A stretch of 64,000 bases of DNA from Dolomitihabitans soli (GCF_022213955.1 NZ_JAKNTW010000038.1:1-64000); one strand, 5' to 3'; shown: positions 52,818-61,964, counted from the stretch's first letter. A program made the numbers and translations. The notes: a model not told the origin generated them from the letters alone.

Positions 52818-55163
52818 ATGTCGAGTCGTCAAGTGTCAAGCCCTCAGATCGAAGCCGAGCAGTCCTACATCACCATGCTGTACTGCCACCTCGACGAGGC
52901 GCGTGAGCGGGCCGAGACGTCTCTGGGGGAGGCGCACCGCAGTCCCGGTGTCGGCACCGCTCGGGGCATGGTCGAGCGGGAGATGTTCTCCGGCGAGTAC
53001 GCCAGGCGCCTCGCCCAACTCAACGGGGTGGAGCACGGCCTGTGCTTCGGCCGGATCGACGACTCCGGCGGCGAGACCCTCTACATCGGCAGGATCGGGT
53101 TGCGCGACGGCGACGGCGAGCCGGTCCTGATCGACTGGCGGGCCCCGGCCTCCCGCCCGTTCTACACCGCCACCCCCGGCAACCCGGGTTCGCTGGTACG
53201 GCGCCGCCACCTGCACACCCGCAACCGGACCGTGGTCGGCGTCGACGACGAGGTGTTCGACCTCGATCGGATGAGCGACGCCGACCGCCGGTCGCTGGTC
53301 GGGGAGGCCGCGCTTCTGGCGACGCTGCGCCGGGCGCGGACCGGCAAGATGAGCGAGGTGGTGGCCACCATCCAGATCGAGCAGGACCGCGTGATCCGCT
53401 CGGGCCTGCACGGGACCCTCGTGGTCCAGGGCGGTCCCGGCACCGGTAAGACGGTTGCCGCGCTGCACCGCGCCGCCTACCTGCTCTACACGCACAGGGA
53501 CGTCCTGGAGCGCAGGGGTGTCCTCATCATCGGGCCCAACGACCTGTTCTCCCGCTACATCGAGCAGGTGCTGCCCTCCCTCGGCGAGAGCGATGTGGTG
53601 AGGACCACACTCGGGCGGCTCTATCCGGGCATCGCGGCGACGGCGGCGGATGGCCCGTCTCAGGCTGTGATCAAGGGTGACCTGCGGATGGCCGAGGTGC
53701 TGGCGGGAGCCGTACGAGATCGGCAGCGGGTCCCCGAAGGGGACCTCGAGGTCAAGATCGCCGCTCGGACGTCGGTGCGCGGCGGCAAGGAAGTCGTGGT
53801 CGACTGGTCGACGCTCCGCGTAGACCACGACACCTGCGTCATCGCCCGCGACCGCGCCCGTGCGCTGCGCAGCCCGCACAACGAGGCCCGGCACGTGTTC
53901 GTGCTCGACATGCTGCGGGCGCTGGCCACCGCCGAGGCCGAGCAGTACGAGCGGCTGATGGATGAGGAGGAGCTGGGGGTGACGCTGCCCGACGGCGGCG
54001 ACTCATGGCTGGAGCTGCCGCCCGACGAGGAGGAGATGCGGGTCGACGAGGAGGAGACGCTGCGGGAGGCGTGCCGGGTGCTGTGGCAGCAGCCGACGGT
54101 ACGGCAGGCGGTGGACGAGCTGTGGCCGATCCTCACCCCGGAGCGACTGGTCGGCGAACTGCTGGCCGACTGGGAGGCGATGCTCTCGGCGGGTCTGGAT
54201 GCCGGTGAGACCGGGGAGCTGCTGCGTCCGCCGGGTGCGCCGTGGACGGTGGGTGACGTGCCGCTGCTCGACGAGGCCGCCGAGCTGCTCGGCGCCGACC
54301 TGACCGGCGATGAGGAACGGGATCGGGCCAACGCCGCCGAACGGCGCGACGAACGGGCCTACGCCCAGGACGTGCTGACCTACAGCGACGACTTCGAAAT
54401 CCTGGACGAGGCCGGGGCGAGGCTCGGCGACCTGCTGGACGTCGGCACCCTGGCCGAACGCCACCACGACCGCGGCCCGGCACTGACCATCGCCCAGCGC
54501 GCAGCCGCCGACCGGACGTGGGTCTACGGTCACGTGATCGTCGATGAGGCCCAGGAACTGTCGGCGATGGCCTGGCGTTCGGTCATGCGGCGCATCCCGA
54601 CCCGCTCACTGACCGTGGTCGGCGACATCGCCCAGACGGGATCGGCGGCGGGCGCCCGCACCTGGGAAGAGGTGCTGACTCCCTATGCCGGAGACCGCTG
54701 GCGCGAGGAGCGACTGATGATCAATTATCGGACCCCGGCCGAGATCATGGACGTGGCCGCCGACGTCCTGCGCGCCGTGGCTCCTGACCAGGTACCCCCG
54801 GAGTCGGTCCGCACCGGCGGGACTCCGCCTCGCGCCATCCGGCAGACGTCACTCGGGTTCGCGGACGTGGTGGAGTCCGAGCTCGCCGCGATCGGCGAAG
54901 GGCGGCTGGCCGTCATCGTTCCTGACGCGCGTCATACCGGGTCCGCCGAGGTCGATCTCGAGGCGCCGGTGGTGGTGCTCACCGTGACCCAGTCCAAGGG
55001 CCTGGAGTTCGACGCCGTCGTGGTCGTGGCTCCTGACGAGATCCTCGCCCAGTCGCCCAAGGGAGGTCACGATCTCTACGTGGCGATCACCCGGGCCACC
55101 AGGCGCCTTGCCGTAGTGCACGAAGCGGAACTACCCGACATGCTCGCCAACCTCGCCCGGTGA
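52818..55163 (+). CDS. HelD-like SF1 helicase (RNA polymerase recycling factor)
   Basis: 781 residues. The N-terminal coiled-coil arm IEAEQSYITMLYCHLDEARERAE would enter the RNA polymerase secondary channel. The split 1A domain carries IDWRAPASRPFYTA and Walker A GGPGTGKT (205-212). A large acidic insertion follows (EEEMRVDEEETL). Walker B is VIVDEAQEL, with SF1 motifs VVGDIAQTGSAAGARTWEE, INYRTPAEIM and TVTQSKGLEFDAVVVV, YVAITRATRRL. HelD proteins release stalled RNA polymerase, and the actinobacterial HelR branch protects it from rifamycins. Which branch this belongs to is undecided. Confidence 0.88.
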   Translation: MSSRQVSSPQIEAEQSYITMLYCHLDEARERAETSLGEAHRSPGVGTARGMVEREMFSGEYARRLAQLNGVEHGLCFGRIDDSGGETLYIGRIGLRDGDGEPVLIDWRAPASRPFYTATPGNPGSLVRRRHLHTRNRTVVGVDDEVFDLDRMSDADRRSLVGEAALLATLRRARTGKMSEVVATIQIEQDRVIRSGLHGTLVVQGGPGTGKTVAALHRAAYLLYTHRDVLERRGVLIIGPNDLFSRYIEQVLPSLGESDVVRTTLGRLYPGIAATAADGPSQAVIKGDLRMAEVLAGAVRDRQRVPEGDLEVKIAARTSVRGGKEVVVDWSTLRVDHDTCVIARDRARALRSPHNEARHVFVLDMLRALATAEAEQYERLMDEEELGVTLPDGGDSWLELPPDEEEMRVDEEETLREACRVLWQQPTVRQAVDELWPILTPERLVGELLADWEAMLSAGLDAGETGELLRPPGAPWTVGDVPLLDEAAELLGADLTGDEERDRANAAERRDERAYAQDVLTYSDDFEILDEAGARLGDLLDVGTLAERHHDRGPALTIAQRAAADRTWVYGHVIVDEAQELSAMAWRSVMRRIPTRSLTVVGDIAQTGSAAGARTWEEVLTPYAGDRWREERLMINYRTPAEIMDVAADVLRAVAPDQVPPESVRTGGTPPRAIRQTSLGFADVVESELAAIGEGRLAVIVPDARHTGSAEVDLEAPVVVLTVTQSKGLEFDAVVVVAPDEILAQSPKGGHDLYVAITRATRRLAVVHEAELPDMLANLAR

Positions 55164-55215
55164 CGGTGACCTGGCCCCCTGGGCTGCTCGTTGTCGGGGA
55201 ACGCAACCGGCGCGC

Positions 55216-56922
55216 CTAGCCGCCGCCAGGGGATGCCTGTTCACCGGCCTCAGGGGCACCCTGGTCAGGCATATGCTCCAAGCGGCCGACGCCATCCGGC
55301 TCTACCCGTACACACCAGCCCGCAGGCCATGCATGCTCAATCTCATAGGCGGCGTGCGCCTGATTGAAGTCGATGCGTTTAAAGGTCGCCTTCGTGAACC
55401 CGGCGCTCTCGTTGAAGGTCGCCTTCGTGAACCTGGCGCGCTTGCTGAAGGTTGCCTCCTCGAACGCAGCGGGCCCGTTGAAGTTCGCCTCCTCGAACCC
55501 GGCGGGCCCGTTGAAGTTCGCCTCCTCGAACCCGGCGGGCCCGTTGAATGTCGCTTCCTCGAACCCGGCGGGCCCGTTGAAGGTCGCCTTCCTGAACCTG
55601 ACGCGTTCACTGAAGGTCACCGCCCCGAACCAGGCGCTCTTGCTGAAGGTCGCTTGGATAAACGTGGCGCTTTCGCTGAAGGTCGCCTTCCCGAATCCGG
55701 CGGGCCCGTTGAAGTTCGCCTCCCCGAACCAGGCGGGCCCGTTGAAGTTCGCCTTCCTGAACCTGGCGCTCTCGTTGAAGGTCGCCTTCCTGAACCCGGC
55801 GCTCTCGTTGAAGGTCGCCTTCCCGAATCCGGCGGGCCCGTTGAAGGTCGCCTCCCCGAACCAGCCGGGCCCGTTGAAGGTCGCCCCCCCGAACCAGCCG
55901 GACCCGTTGAAGGTCGTCCCCTCGAACCAGACGCGTTCGCTGAAGGTCGTCCCCCCGAACCCGGCGGACCCGTTGAAGGTCGCCTCCCCGAACGCGGCGA
56001 GCCCGTTGAAGGTAACGCCTTCGAACGCGGCGGTCCCGTTGAAGGTCACCTCTCCGAACCTGGCGGTCCCGTTGAAGGTCGCCCCCCCGAATCCGGCGGG
56101 CCCATTGAACGTCGCGCCTGAGCAGTCCACGGTGACGAAGCGGCATCCTGTGAAGTTGATGTTGATCAGCGTGGCACCAGTGAGATCGAGACTCTTGCCT
56201 GGCCAGAAGGGATTCCCCGTTGGGACGGACTCGCGTTCCTCGGGCGGTCGATCGTCTCGCAAGTGTTCTTGGAGGATGCGCTGGGCGGTGAGGCGGACCT
56301 GTCTCTCCTCGTGCGAGCCATGTCCTGAGGAGAGCTTGGACGCTCCGGCGATGGTGATACGCGGTACTGACGGCCTCTCGTCTTGGCCGCTTTCCCCGGG
56401 GGGAGGGGCGTAAGGCATACGCAGATAGGCACAGATGACGTTGACGATGGTCTGCCGATGGTCAGGATTGTCCTGGGCAAGCCGTTCGAGAGAGTAGAGC
56501 CCGCCCAGCCGGACGGGCGCCTTATCGTTGCCGAGCTGCTCGACGGCCTTGGTGAAGAGTTCGGTGACGCGGCGTTCGGTGGCGTCGTGGTCGGTGCGGA
56601 GCGCGGTGAGTTCCTGGTGGCGTTGCCGACGGAACGCGAGCATCAGGGTGATGGCTGCGCCGACGCCCGCGCCAGCGGCCAGTGCGGTGCGGAGGGTCTC
56701 GTTGTAGGTGTTCGTGGCGTCCGGGGCAGCCGGGGGCATGGTGGCCAGGAGCCACCACAGGCTGCCGGCCACGCCGGCGGCCACCAGGACGGCCGCCGGC
56801 AAAATCCACCATGTAGCCGGGCGCGGTGCTCGCAACGCGGGTAGAGGGATGTCCTCGGCGCGTTTCCGGCGATCGAACCAGGTGGAGAGCGGCGGCCGGC
56901 GGAACCGGGAGAGGATACGCAC
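55216..56922 (-). CDS. membrane-anchored pentapeptide-repeat protein
   Basis: 568 residues. Two N-terminal membrane helices (ILPAAVLVAAGVAGSLWWLL, ALAAGAGVGAAITLMLAF) precede a conserved cytoplasmic segment, TERRVTELFTKAVEQLGNDKAPVRLGG, LYSLERLAQDNPDHRQTIV, shared by many actinobacterial pentapeptide proteins. A 22-fold perfect-period 11-residue repeat follows (consensus ATFNGPAGFGK), expected to form a quadrilateral beta-helix. The tail is short and Gly/Pro-rich. GTG start. Function unknown. Confidence 0.8.
   Translation of the reverse strand: MRILSRFRRPPLSTWFDRRKRAEDIPLPALRAPRPATWWILPAAVLVAAGVAGSLWWLLATMPPAAPDATNTYNETLRTALAAGAGVGAAITLMLAFRRQRHQELTALRTDHDATERRVTELFTKAVEQLGNDKAPVRLGGLYSLERLAQDNPDHRQTIVNVICAYLRMPYAPPPGESGQDERPSVPRITIAGASKLSSGHGSHEERQVRLTAQRILQEHLRDDRPPEERESVPTGNPFWPGKSLDLTGATLININFTGCRFVTVDCSGATFNGPAGFGGATFNGTARFGEVTFNGTAAFEGVTFNGLAAFGEATFNGSAGFGGTTFSERVWFEGTTFNGSGWFGGATFNGPGWFGEATFNGPAGFGKATFNESAGFRKATFNESARFRKANFNGPAWFGEANFNGPAGFGKATFSESATFIQATFSKSAWFGAVTFSERVRFRKATFNGPAGFEEATFNGPAGFEEANFNGPAGFEEANFNGPAAFEEATFSKRARFTKATFNESAGFTKATFKRIDFNQAHAAYEIEHAWPAGWCVRVEPDGVGRLEHMPDQGAPEAGEQASPGGG
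55390..56115 (-). repeat. 22 tandem 33-bp coding repeats
   Basis: Each 33-base unit encodes one 11-residue turn with Phe at positions 3 and 9. Units such as TTCAACGGGCCCGCC are nearly identical between neighbours (two adjacent units encode the same ATFNGPAGFEE). This points to recent unit duplication or gene conversion. Unit 23 is degenerate. Confidence 0.9.
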
Positions 56923-56952
56923 ACTGTCGTATCAGCCGCTCCTGCTTGATCG

Positions 56953-57150
56953 TTACCGCAGATAGAGCGAGCAGTGTGTCAGCGGAGCCGCGCCTCGACC
57001 TGCACCCCAGTCCACTACCGAGTCGACAGCTGACCGGTGCTGCTGGGCGGTGATGACCGCCCACTCCCGGCCGGTGCTGCTTGGTTCCACGATGAGGTTG
57101 CGGGTCTGGAGGGGCCACAGAGCCGGGTCGACGTCGAGCTTCCTGATCAC
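56953..57150 (-). CDS. small ORF coupled to the MazG-like gene
   Basis: 65 codons beginning at a GTG that overlaps the MazG-like stop (GTGA). The product (LDVDPALWPLQTRNLIVEP near the start, REWAVITAQQHRSAVDSVVDW in the middle) has a plausible globular composition but no recognised family. It may be a real coupled partner or the remnant of a longer gene. Confidence 0.4.
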   Translation of the reverse strand: MIRKLDVDPALWPLQTRNLIVEPSSTGREWAVITAQQHRSAVDSVVDWGAGRGAAPLTHCSLYLR

Positions 57151-57509
57151 ATATCGTGACGGGTGGCGTCCGGCTGGTGTGGGGAGTTCTCTGTTTTGGC
57201 CCGCTGGTATCCGTAGTCCAGGTACCGCTGCCACCACTCGCCGGCGTCACCGTCCGGCGAGATCCTGTCCAGGGCCACCATGCCCGCCATGATGGCCGCG
57301 CACAGCTCGTCCCGGACCTGGGGCAGCGTCGCCGTGGCGGTCCCGTCGGTGCCCCAGCCCTTCAGCCGCCGGTACAGCTCAGCGGCCTCGTTGGCTTCCT
57401 CGGTGACCTTGGCCACCAGTAGAAGTTCCAGGGCCGGGCCGGGGGCGCCGCTGCGCCGCTCGTCCCTGCCGCGTAGTTCCCTGACCTTCGTCCACAGCAT
57501 GTCGTCCAT
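57147..57509 (-). CDS. MazG-like nucleotide pyrophosphohydrolase
   Basis: 120 residues from the ATG at 57509 (GGAGAG 5 bases upstream). An all-alpha NTP-PPase domain: helix VAKVTEEANEAAELYRRL carries the acidic metal-binding ExxxE pattern, and LPQVRDELCAAIMAGMVALDRI supplies the second acidic helix (ExxD type). House-cleaning of modified NTPs is the family role. The frame is open upstream, but homology begins at this ATG. Confidence 0.75.
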   Translation of the reverse strand: MDDMLWTKVRELRGRDERRSGAPGPALELLLVAKVTEEANEAAELYRRLKGWGTDGTATATLPQVRDELCAAIMAGMVALDRISPDGDAGEWWQRYLDYGYQRAKTENSPHQPDATRHDM

Positions 57510-57568
57510 GCCGACTCTCCGATCTGTGAGGAATACCCAACGAGACCGCTGGGAGCTTTGATCACTTG

Positions 57569-58897
57569 CTAGCGCCGGGGTGGGCGGCCGAGCTGCCACA
57601 CCTCCCACCCGGCGGCGACCCACGCGTCCGACTCGACGGCGTTGCGCACATCCACCAGCACCCTGCTGGCCACCAGATCGGCGGCCGCGATGGGGAGCTT
57701 GGGGTCAGAGGTGAACTCCGGCCACTCCGTGGCCAGCACGACCAGATCCGCACCCGTGACGGCCTGCTCGACAGTCTCGGCGTATGCCAACTCAGGGTGC
57801 AGCATGCGGGCGGCGGCGAGCGCTTCGGGATCGTAGATGACCGGCCGCGCGCCGCGCTCCACCAGTAGCCCCGCCAGACGCAGGGCGGGAGAGTCACGCA
57901 CGTCGCTGGTCCCGGCCTTGAAGGCGGCGCCGAGGAGCGCGATGGTGCGACCGCTGATCGGGCTGCCGTGCGCCTTTTCGATCAGCGTGACCGCCGCCGG
58001 GGCACGGCCGGCGTTGACCGCCTCGACGGCCGACAGCAGCTGGTGCGCTTCCTGCGCGCCCAACTCGCCGACGCGGTGCGTGAACGCGGCCACGTCCTTG
58101 GGCAGGCACCCACCGCCGTAGCCGATGCCCGGCCGCATCCCGCCGTGCCCGATCCGCGGGTCGATGCCGATGCCGTACGCCACGGCGTTCACATCGGCGC
58201 CGGCGATGTCGCACACCTGGGCCATCGCGTTGATGAACGAAATCTTGGTGGTGAGGAACGCGTTCGCGGCCGACTTCAGAACCTCTGCCGTGGGCGGGTC
58301 CGTGACGATCAACGCCACGTCCCCGCGGGCGAGGATCGGCGCGTACACCTCTTCAATCGCGGCGCGAGCCTGGGGGGACGTCAGGCCGGCCACGATCCGG
58401 TCGGGGAACAGCGAGTCCTGCACGGCGTGGCCCTCACGCAGGAACTCCGGGTTCCACACCAGGTCCACACCCGGGACCTGCGCGTCGGTGTCGATGATCT
58501 CCTGGAGACGTGCGACGGTGCCGACCGTGACCGTGCTCTTCCCGACGATTGTGGCGGGCCTGGACAGCAGCGGGACGAGCGACCGTACGGCGCCGATCAC
58601 CTGGGCCACGTCGTAGCCGTTGCCGTCCTTACGTAGTGGCGTACCAACCGACACGAAGTGCAGGTCGGCGAAGTCCGCAGCCTCCCGCATGTCGGTGGTG
58701 AAGCGGAGCCGCCCGGAACCGGTGTGCTTGACCAGCAGTTCCTCGAAGCTGGCTTCGTAGAAGGGCGGCTTTCCCGCCCCCAGAGCCCGGCACTTCTCGG
58801 CATCCAGCTCGACGCCGATCACCTCGTGGCCGAGTTCGGCCATCGCCGCGGCGTGGGGGGCGCCGAGGTGGCCGCAACCGATCACGGAAACACGCAT
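57569..58897 (-). CDS. nucleotide-sugar (UDP-glucose/GDP-mannose type) dehydrogenase
   Basis: 442 residues. NAD motif VSVIGCGHLGAPHAAAMAELGHEVIGVE in outline; SVGTPL; STVTVGT; WNPEFLREGHAVQDSLFPDRIVAG in outline; the catalytic Cys in GIGYGGGCLPKDV; and the C-terminal LGAAFKAGTSDVRDSPAL. It performs the two-step NAD-dependent oxidation of a nucleotide-hexose to the uronate. Most like UDP-glucose 6-dehydrogenase. No other sugar genes adjoin it, so it may have been left from a larger cluster. Confidence 0.88.
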   Translation of the reverse strand: MRVSVIGCGHLGAPHAAAMAELGHEVIGVELDAEKCRALGAGKPPFYEASFEELLVKHTGSGRLRFTTDMREAADFADLHFVSVGTPLRKDGNGYDVAQVIGAVRSLVPLLSRPATIVGKSTVTVGTVARLQEIIDTDAQVPGVDLVWNPEFLREGHAVQDSLFPDRIVAGLTSPQARAAIEEVYAPILARGDVALIVTDPPTAEVLKSAANAFLTTKISFINAMAQVCDIAGADVNAVAYGIGIDPRIGHGGMRPGIGYGGGCLPKDVAAFTHRVGELGAQEAHQLLSAVEAVNAGRAPAAVTLIEKAHGSPISGRTIALLGAAFKAGTSDVRDSPALRLAGLLVERGARPVIYDPEALAAARMLHPELAYAETVEQAVTGADLVVLATEWPEFTSDPKLPIAAADLVASRVLVDVRNAVESDAWVAAGWEVWQLGRPPRR

Positions 58898-58997
58898 CGT
58901 AGATCCTGTTCGTTGTGGTTTCTGGGACGCACAGAGGCGTGCGCCCCAGAAAGCTACCGCGCCCCGGGGGTGGTTCCCCGGCATGCTGGAAAACCGA

Positions 58998-59509
58998 TCA
59001 GACCTGGAGCCGCAGAAGGCCGCACAGCCGCTCCAGCGCGGGGATGGCGGCCTGCCGGACCACGGTGTCGCCGTTGCGAGCACCCTCGATCGGGTATGCC
59101 TTGAAGACGCCGTTCTCCCACAGCCCTTCCGGGTCCACGAAGAAGACCTTCATCCCTTGCGCTCTGGCCCTGGCCTGGACCTCGCGCCGGTCCGCATGCA
59201 GCCCGATCACCAGCAACGCCTTCGCTTCTGGCAGCAGCGGCATCCCGAACCGGTCCCGTCCGGGCATGCCCGCCTTGACCCACCCGTGTAGGCGGCCTGG
59301 ACCTCGTCCCACAGATTCCGGTGGCCGCCCTGAACCACCTCGCAATGTGCGGCGCCGTCCGTGGACTCGCAGACCGCCCACGACGTCTCGGCGAGGTCCT
59401 GGAGCCGCATCGTGCGACGCCATCCGCCGTCGTCGCGGTCGGTGGTGCTGCTGGTGATGACGTCGCGTTTCCATCGGTCCAGTCCCCGCATGTGGCGAAC
59501 GCGTTGCAC
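58998..59509 (-). pseudogene. frameshifted methyltransferase-tail-like remnant
   Basis: Reading minus from 59509, one frame gives SWAVCESTDGAAHCEVVQGG then LWDEVQAAYTG. At about 59285 a one-base loss shifts the continuing homology (VKAGMPGRDRFGM) into the frame that ends at 58998. Restoring a base would give AYTWWVKAGMPGRDRFG, recalled from the C-termini of PCMT-like methyltransferases beside ATP-grasp peptide-maturation clusters. The SAM-binding domain is missing. The last 70 codons (LLVIGLHADRREVQARARAQ onward) do not match that family. Low certainty on the family. Confidence 0.45.
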
Positions 59510-59679
59510 GGGTTCGTCCTACGTTCGGTCCGTGCCCTCCTGGGGGTGCGGATATGCCCTCCTACCTGCCGTCCAGCGCGGTATTCGGCCCGCTGGGCCA
59601 CCGCTCGTGCGCCAGTGAGGCGTTGGTTAGGCAGGATGTGGTTAGCCATATTCGCGATATATCGACATCAGGGGGCCTA

Positions 59680-60798
59680 ATGGCGAGAAAAGGGTCGTAC
59701 GCGCTCCTGGCGGGGGCCGCGGTCGCCGCCGCGGCGGCCGGGGCGTGGGTGGCACGGGACATCAGGGCCTCGCTCGGCGCGGCGCCCTCGGGTGAGCGGG
59801 CGTTACGGGTCCGGCGGTCGCCCCAGTTCGGCGGGACCGCTTTCCGCAACACGGTGCCGGCCGACGTGGTGCCGCCGGGAACGCGGGCGAAGGTCCTGCG
59901 GGAACTGCTCTTCGGCAAGCAGACGCGCAAGCCCGCCGTACCCGTGCCGGTCGTGACCCCGCGCTCCGGCGGCCCGGCGGCGGAGGGACTTCAGGTCACC
60001 TGGTTCGGGCACGCGACCGCACTGGTGGAGATCGAGGGACGCCGGGTGCTGTTCGACCCGGTGTGGAGCGACCGTTGCTCGCCCGTCCCGCTGGTCGGGC
60101 CGCGCCGGCTGCATCCGATGCCGCTGCCGATGGACCGGCTCCCGCACCTCGACGCGGTGGTGATCTCCCATGACCACTACGACCACCTCGACATGGCCAC
60201 GATCCGGGAGCTCACCCGCACCCGGGCGGTGCCGTTCCTGGTGCCGCTGGGCATCGGCGCCCACCTGGAGAAGTGGGGCGTGCCGTCCGCGCGGATCGTC
60301 GAGCTCGACTGGGAGGAGGAGGCCGTCATCGCGGGCCTGCGGTTCGTCGCGACGGCCGCGCGGCACTTCTCCGGACGTTCCCTGGCGCGCAACCCGACCC
60401 TGTGGAGCTCCTGGGTCGTCGCCGGACAGCGGCGGCGGGTGTTCTACACGGGTGACTCCGGCTACTTCGACGGCTACGCGGCGATCGGCGCCGCGCACGG
60501 GCCCTTCGACCTGACGTTGATCCAGATCGGTGCGTACAGCCCCGCCTGGCCCGACATCCACATGAGCCCGGAGGACGCCGTCACCGCCCACCTCGACCTG
60601 CGCGGCGGGGTGTTCCTGCCGGTGCACTGGGGCACCTTCTCGCTCTCCTACCACTCCTGGCGGGACCCGGTCGACCGGCTGTGGCGCGAGTCGAAGGACC
60701 GGGGCGTACGGCTGGCCGTACCCAGGCCGGGGGAGCGGATCGACGTGGACGACCCGCCTCCGGTCGACGGCTGGTGGCAGACCCTGGCCCCCGCCTGA
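59680..60798 (+). CDS. MBL-fold metallo-hydrolase (UlaG/NAPE-PLD-like)
   Basis: 372 residues. A hydrophobic N-terminal helix (YALLAGAAVAAAAAGAWVA) suggests a membrane anchor. The metallo-beta-lactamase domain has WFGHATALVEIEG, the metal motif HDHYDHLD (164-171), ARHFSGR, FYTGDSGYFDGY and LPVHWGTFSLSYHSW, which place it in the group related to N-acylphosphatidylethanolamine phospholipase D. A lipid phosphodiester substrate is possible. AGGGGG lies 4 bases before the ATG; the palindrome CGATATATCG sits at 59655-59664. Confidence 0.85.
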   Translation: MARKGSYALLAGAAVAAAAAGAWVARDIRASLGAAPSGERALRVRRSPQFGGTAFRNTVPADVVPPGTRAKVLRELLFGKQTRKPAVPVPVVTPRSGGPAAEGLQVTWFGHATALVEIEGRRVLFDPVWSDRCSPVPLVGPRRLHPMPLPMDRLPHLDAVVISHDHYDHLDMATIRELTRTRAVPFLVPLGIGAHLEKWGVPSARIVELDWEEEAVIAGLRFVATAARHFSGRSLARNPTLWSSWVVAGQRRRVFYTGDSGYFDGYAAIGAAHGPFDLTLIQIGAYSPAWPDIHMSPEDAVTAHLDLRGGVFLPVHWGTFSLSYHSWRDPVDRLWRESKDRGVRLAVPRPGERIDVDDPPPVDGWWQTLAPA

Positions 60799-60804
60799 GC
60801 CCCA

Positions 60805-60846
60805 CCTGTGCCGGTCGGCCGCCGTCGGGCCGCCGACCGGCACAGG
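60805..60846. terminator. bidirectional terminator between convergent genes
   Basis: A 15-bp perfect stem, CCTGTGCCGGTCGGC with GCCGACCGGCACAGG, and a 12-base loop, placed 6 bases after the MBL gene and 16 bases before the end of the convergent secreted-protein gene. No U-tract on either side, which is common for high-GC actinobacteria. Confidence 0.7.
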
Positions 60847-60862
60847 CGCCTGGTGACCGGGG

Positions 60863-61762
60863 TCAGCCGGGCGGGGTCTGGCCGTTCTTCGCGACCGGGA
60901 CGGCGAGCTGGTTCGCTCCGGTGAGCGTCACGGTCTCGGCCGGAAGATTCCCGAGCACCGGGTTGAGGTGCCTCAGGGAGAGGGTCACGGGTGTGATGGC
61001 CGGCGCGACGATGTCGTACTTCTCAAGGTCTATCCACCGCACGATGTTCAGCACGTCGGCCGGAATGACGTCGCCGGCCTTCTGCACGGGCACGCAGAGC
61101 TGGCGGGAGAAGGTGACCTGCGCGGACTGTGTGGGGATCTTCCCGACCAGGACCGGGTTGAGCTGCCTGAGGCTCAGCTGCCGGTTCATCGAGGTGTTCG
61201 GGGTGATCCCGTAGCACTTGAGGTCGATGTGCGAGACGAGCGACAGCACCTCCGTGGGCGGGATCACGTTGTTCTTCGCGACCGGGACGCACAGGTGCTG
61301 CGGCACGTTCACGGCGACCTGCTTGCGCGGCAGGTCCTGGAGCACCGGGTTGAGGTGGTTGAGCACGAGCGACGTGTTCGCCGAGGTCCCGGTGATCCGG
61401 TAGCACGACAGGTCGACGTACTTGATGAAGTCGAGGGCCGGCGTCGGCGGCTGCACGTTGTTCTTCGCGACCGGGACGCACAACTGCTCCCGGGGGCCGA
61501 GGTTGACCTGCTCGACGGGCAGGTTGGCGAGCACCGGGTTGAGGTGCCGCAGCGTGAGCGTGGTGGCCGGCGGCTGGTACGTGTTGGTCTTGAAGCACTC
61601 CAGGTCGAGGTTCGACACGAACGCCTTCGGCGTCGGCAGCGCCAGCGCGGTGGCGGGCGGCGCGACGAGGAACGCCACGGCGACCATCCCGAGAACAGCC
61701 GATAACAGACGCCGGACCATCGGCTTCGTACCCCTGCGATCCCCGTTGACGGAACTGTTCAT
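60863..61762 (-). CDS. secreted protein of about four tandem 60-residue repeats
   Basis: 299 residues. A Sec signal ends near ATALA. About four repeats follow, each with a D(L)xC-type opening (NLDLECFKT, YVDLSCYRI, HIDLKCYGI, WIDLEKYDI), a core RHLNPVLxxLP, and a close QLCVPVAKNNVxPP. The first three have paired cysteines in both positions; the last has lost them (LEKYDI, NQLAVPVAKN). Probably a disulfide-stabilised extracellular repeat protein. No family name is offered. AAAGGAGGAGC is a near-perfect Shine-Dalgarno. Confidence 0.78.
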   Translation of the reverse strand: MNSSVNGDRRGTKPMVRRLLSAVLGMVAVAFLVAPPATALALPTPKAFVSNLDLECFKTNTYQPPATTLTLRHLNPVLANLPVEQVNLGPREQLCVPVAKNNVQPPTPALDFIKYVDLSCYRITGTSANTSLVLNHLNPVLQDLPRKQVAVNVPQHLCVPVAKNNVIPPTEVLSLVSHIDLKCYGITPNTSMNRQLSLRQLNPVLVGKIPTQSAQVTFSRQLCVPVQKAGDVIPADVLNIVRWIDLEKYDIVAPAITPVTLSLRHLNPVLGNLPAETVTLTGANQLAVPVAKNGQTPPG

Positions 61763-61856
61763 TGCTCCTCCTTTGGGCTGGATCGTGCCTGACGCCCCTG
61801 ACTCTCTGCCGATGTTCGCGGCCTGACAAGATGACTGTCCGTTCCTGGCCACTCAC

Positions 61857-61888
61857 GGCGAAGGCCGGCGGTTTCGCCGGCCTTCGCC
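61857..61888 (-). terminator. terminator downstream of the beta-lactamase gene
   Basis: A 14-bp perfect stem GGCGAAGGCCGGCG / CGCCGGCCTTCGCC with a 4-base loop, about 77 bases after the leftward beta-lactamase stop. Confidence 0.65.
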
Positions 61889-61964
61889 CAGGTGACGAGG
61901 GGGGTTCGTGATTCTGGCCGGTGTCTTCGGGGCCGGTGTGGCCGCCCGGGTCACCGGTTCACGG

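Noticed and set aside
55390-56115. Possible CRISPR array
   Set aside because: Units are contiguous 33-bp coding repeats without spacers and stay in frame inside one protein.
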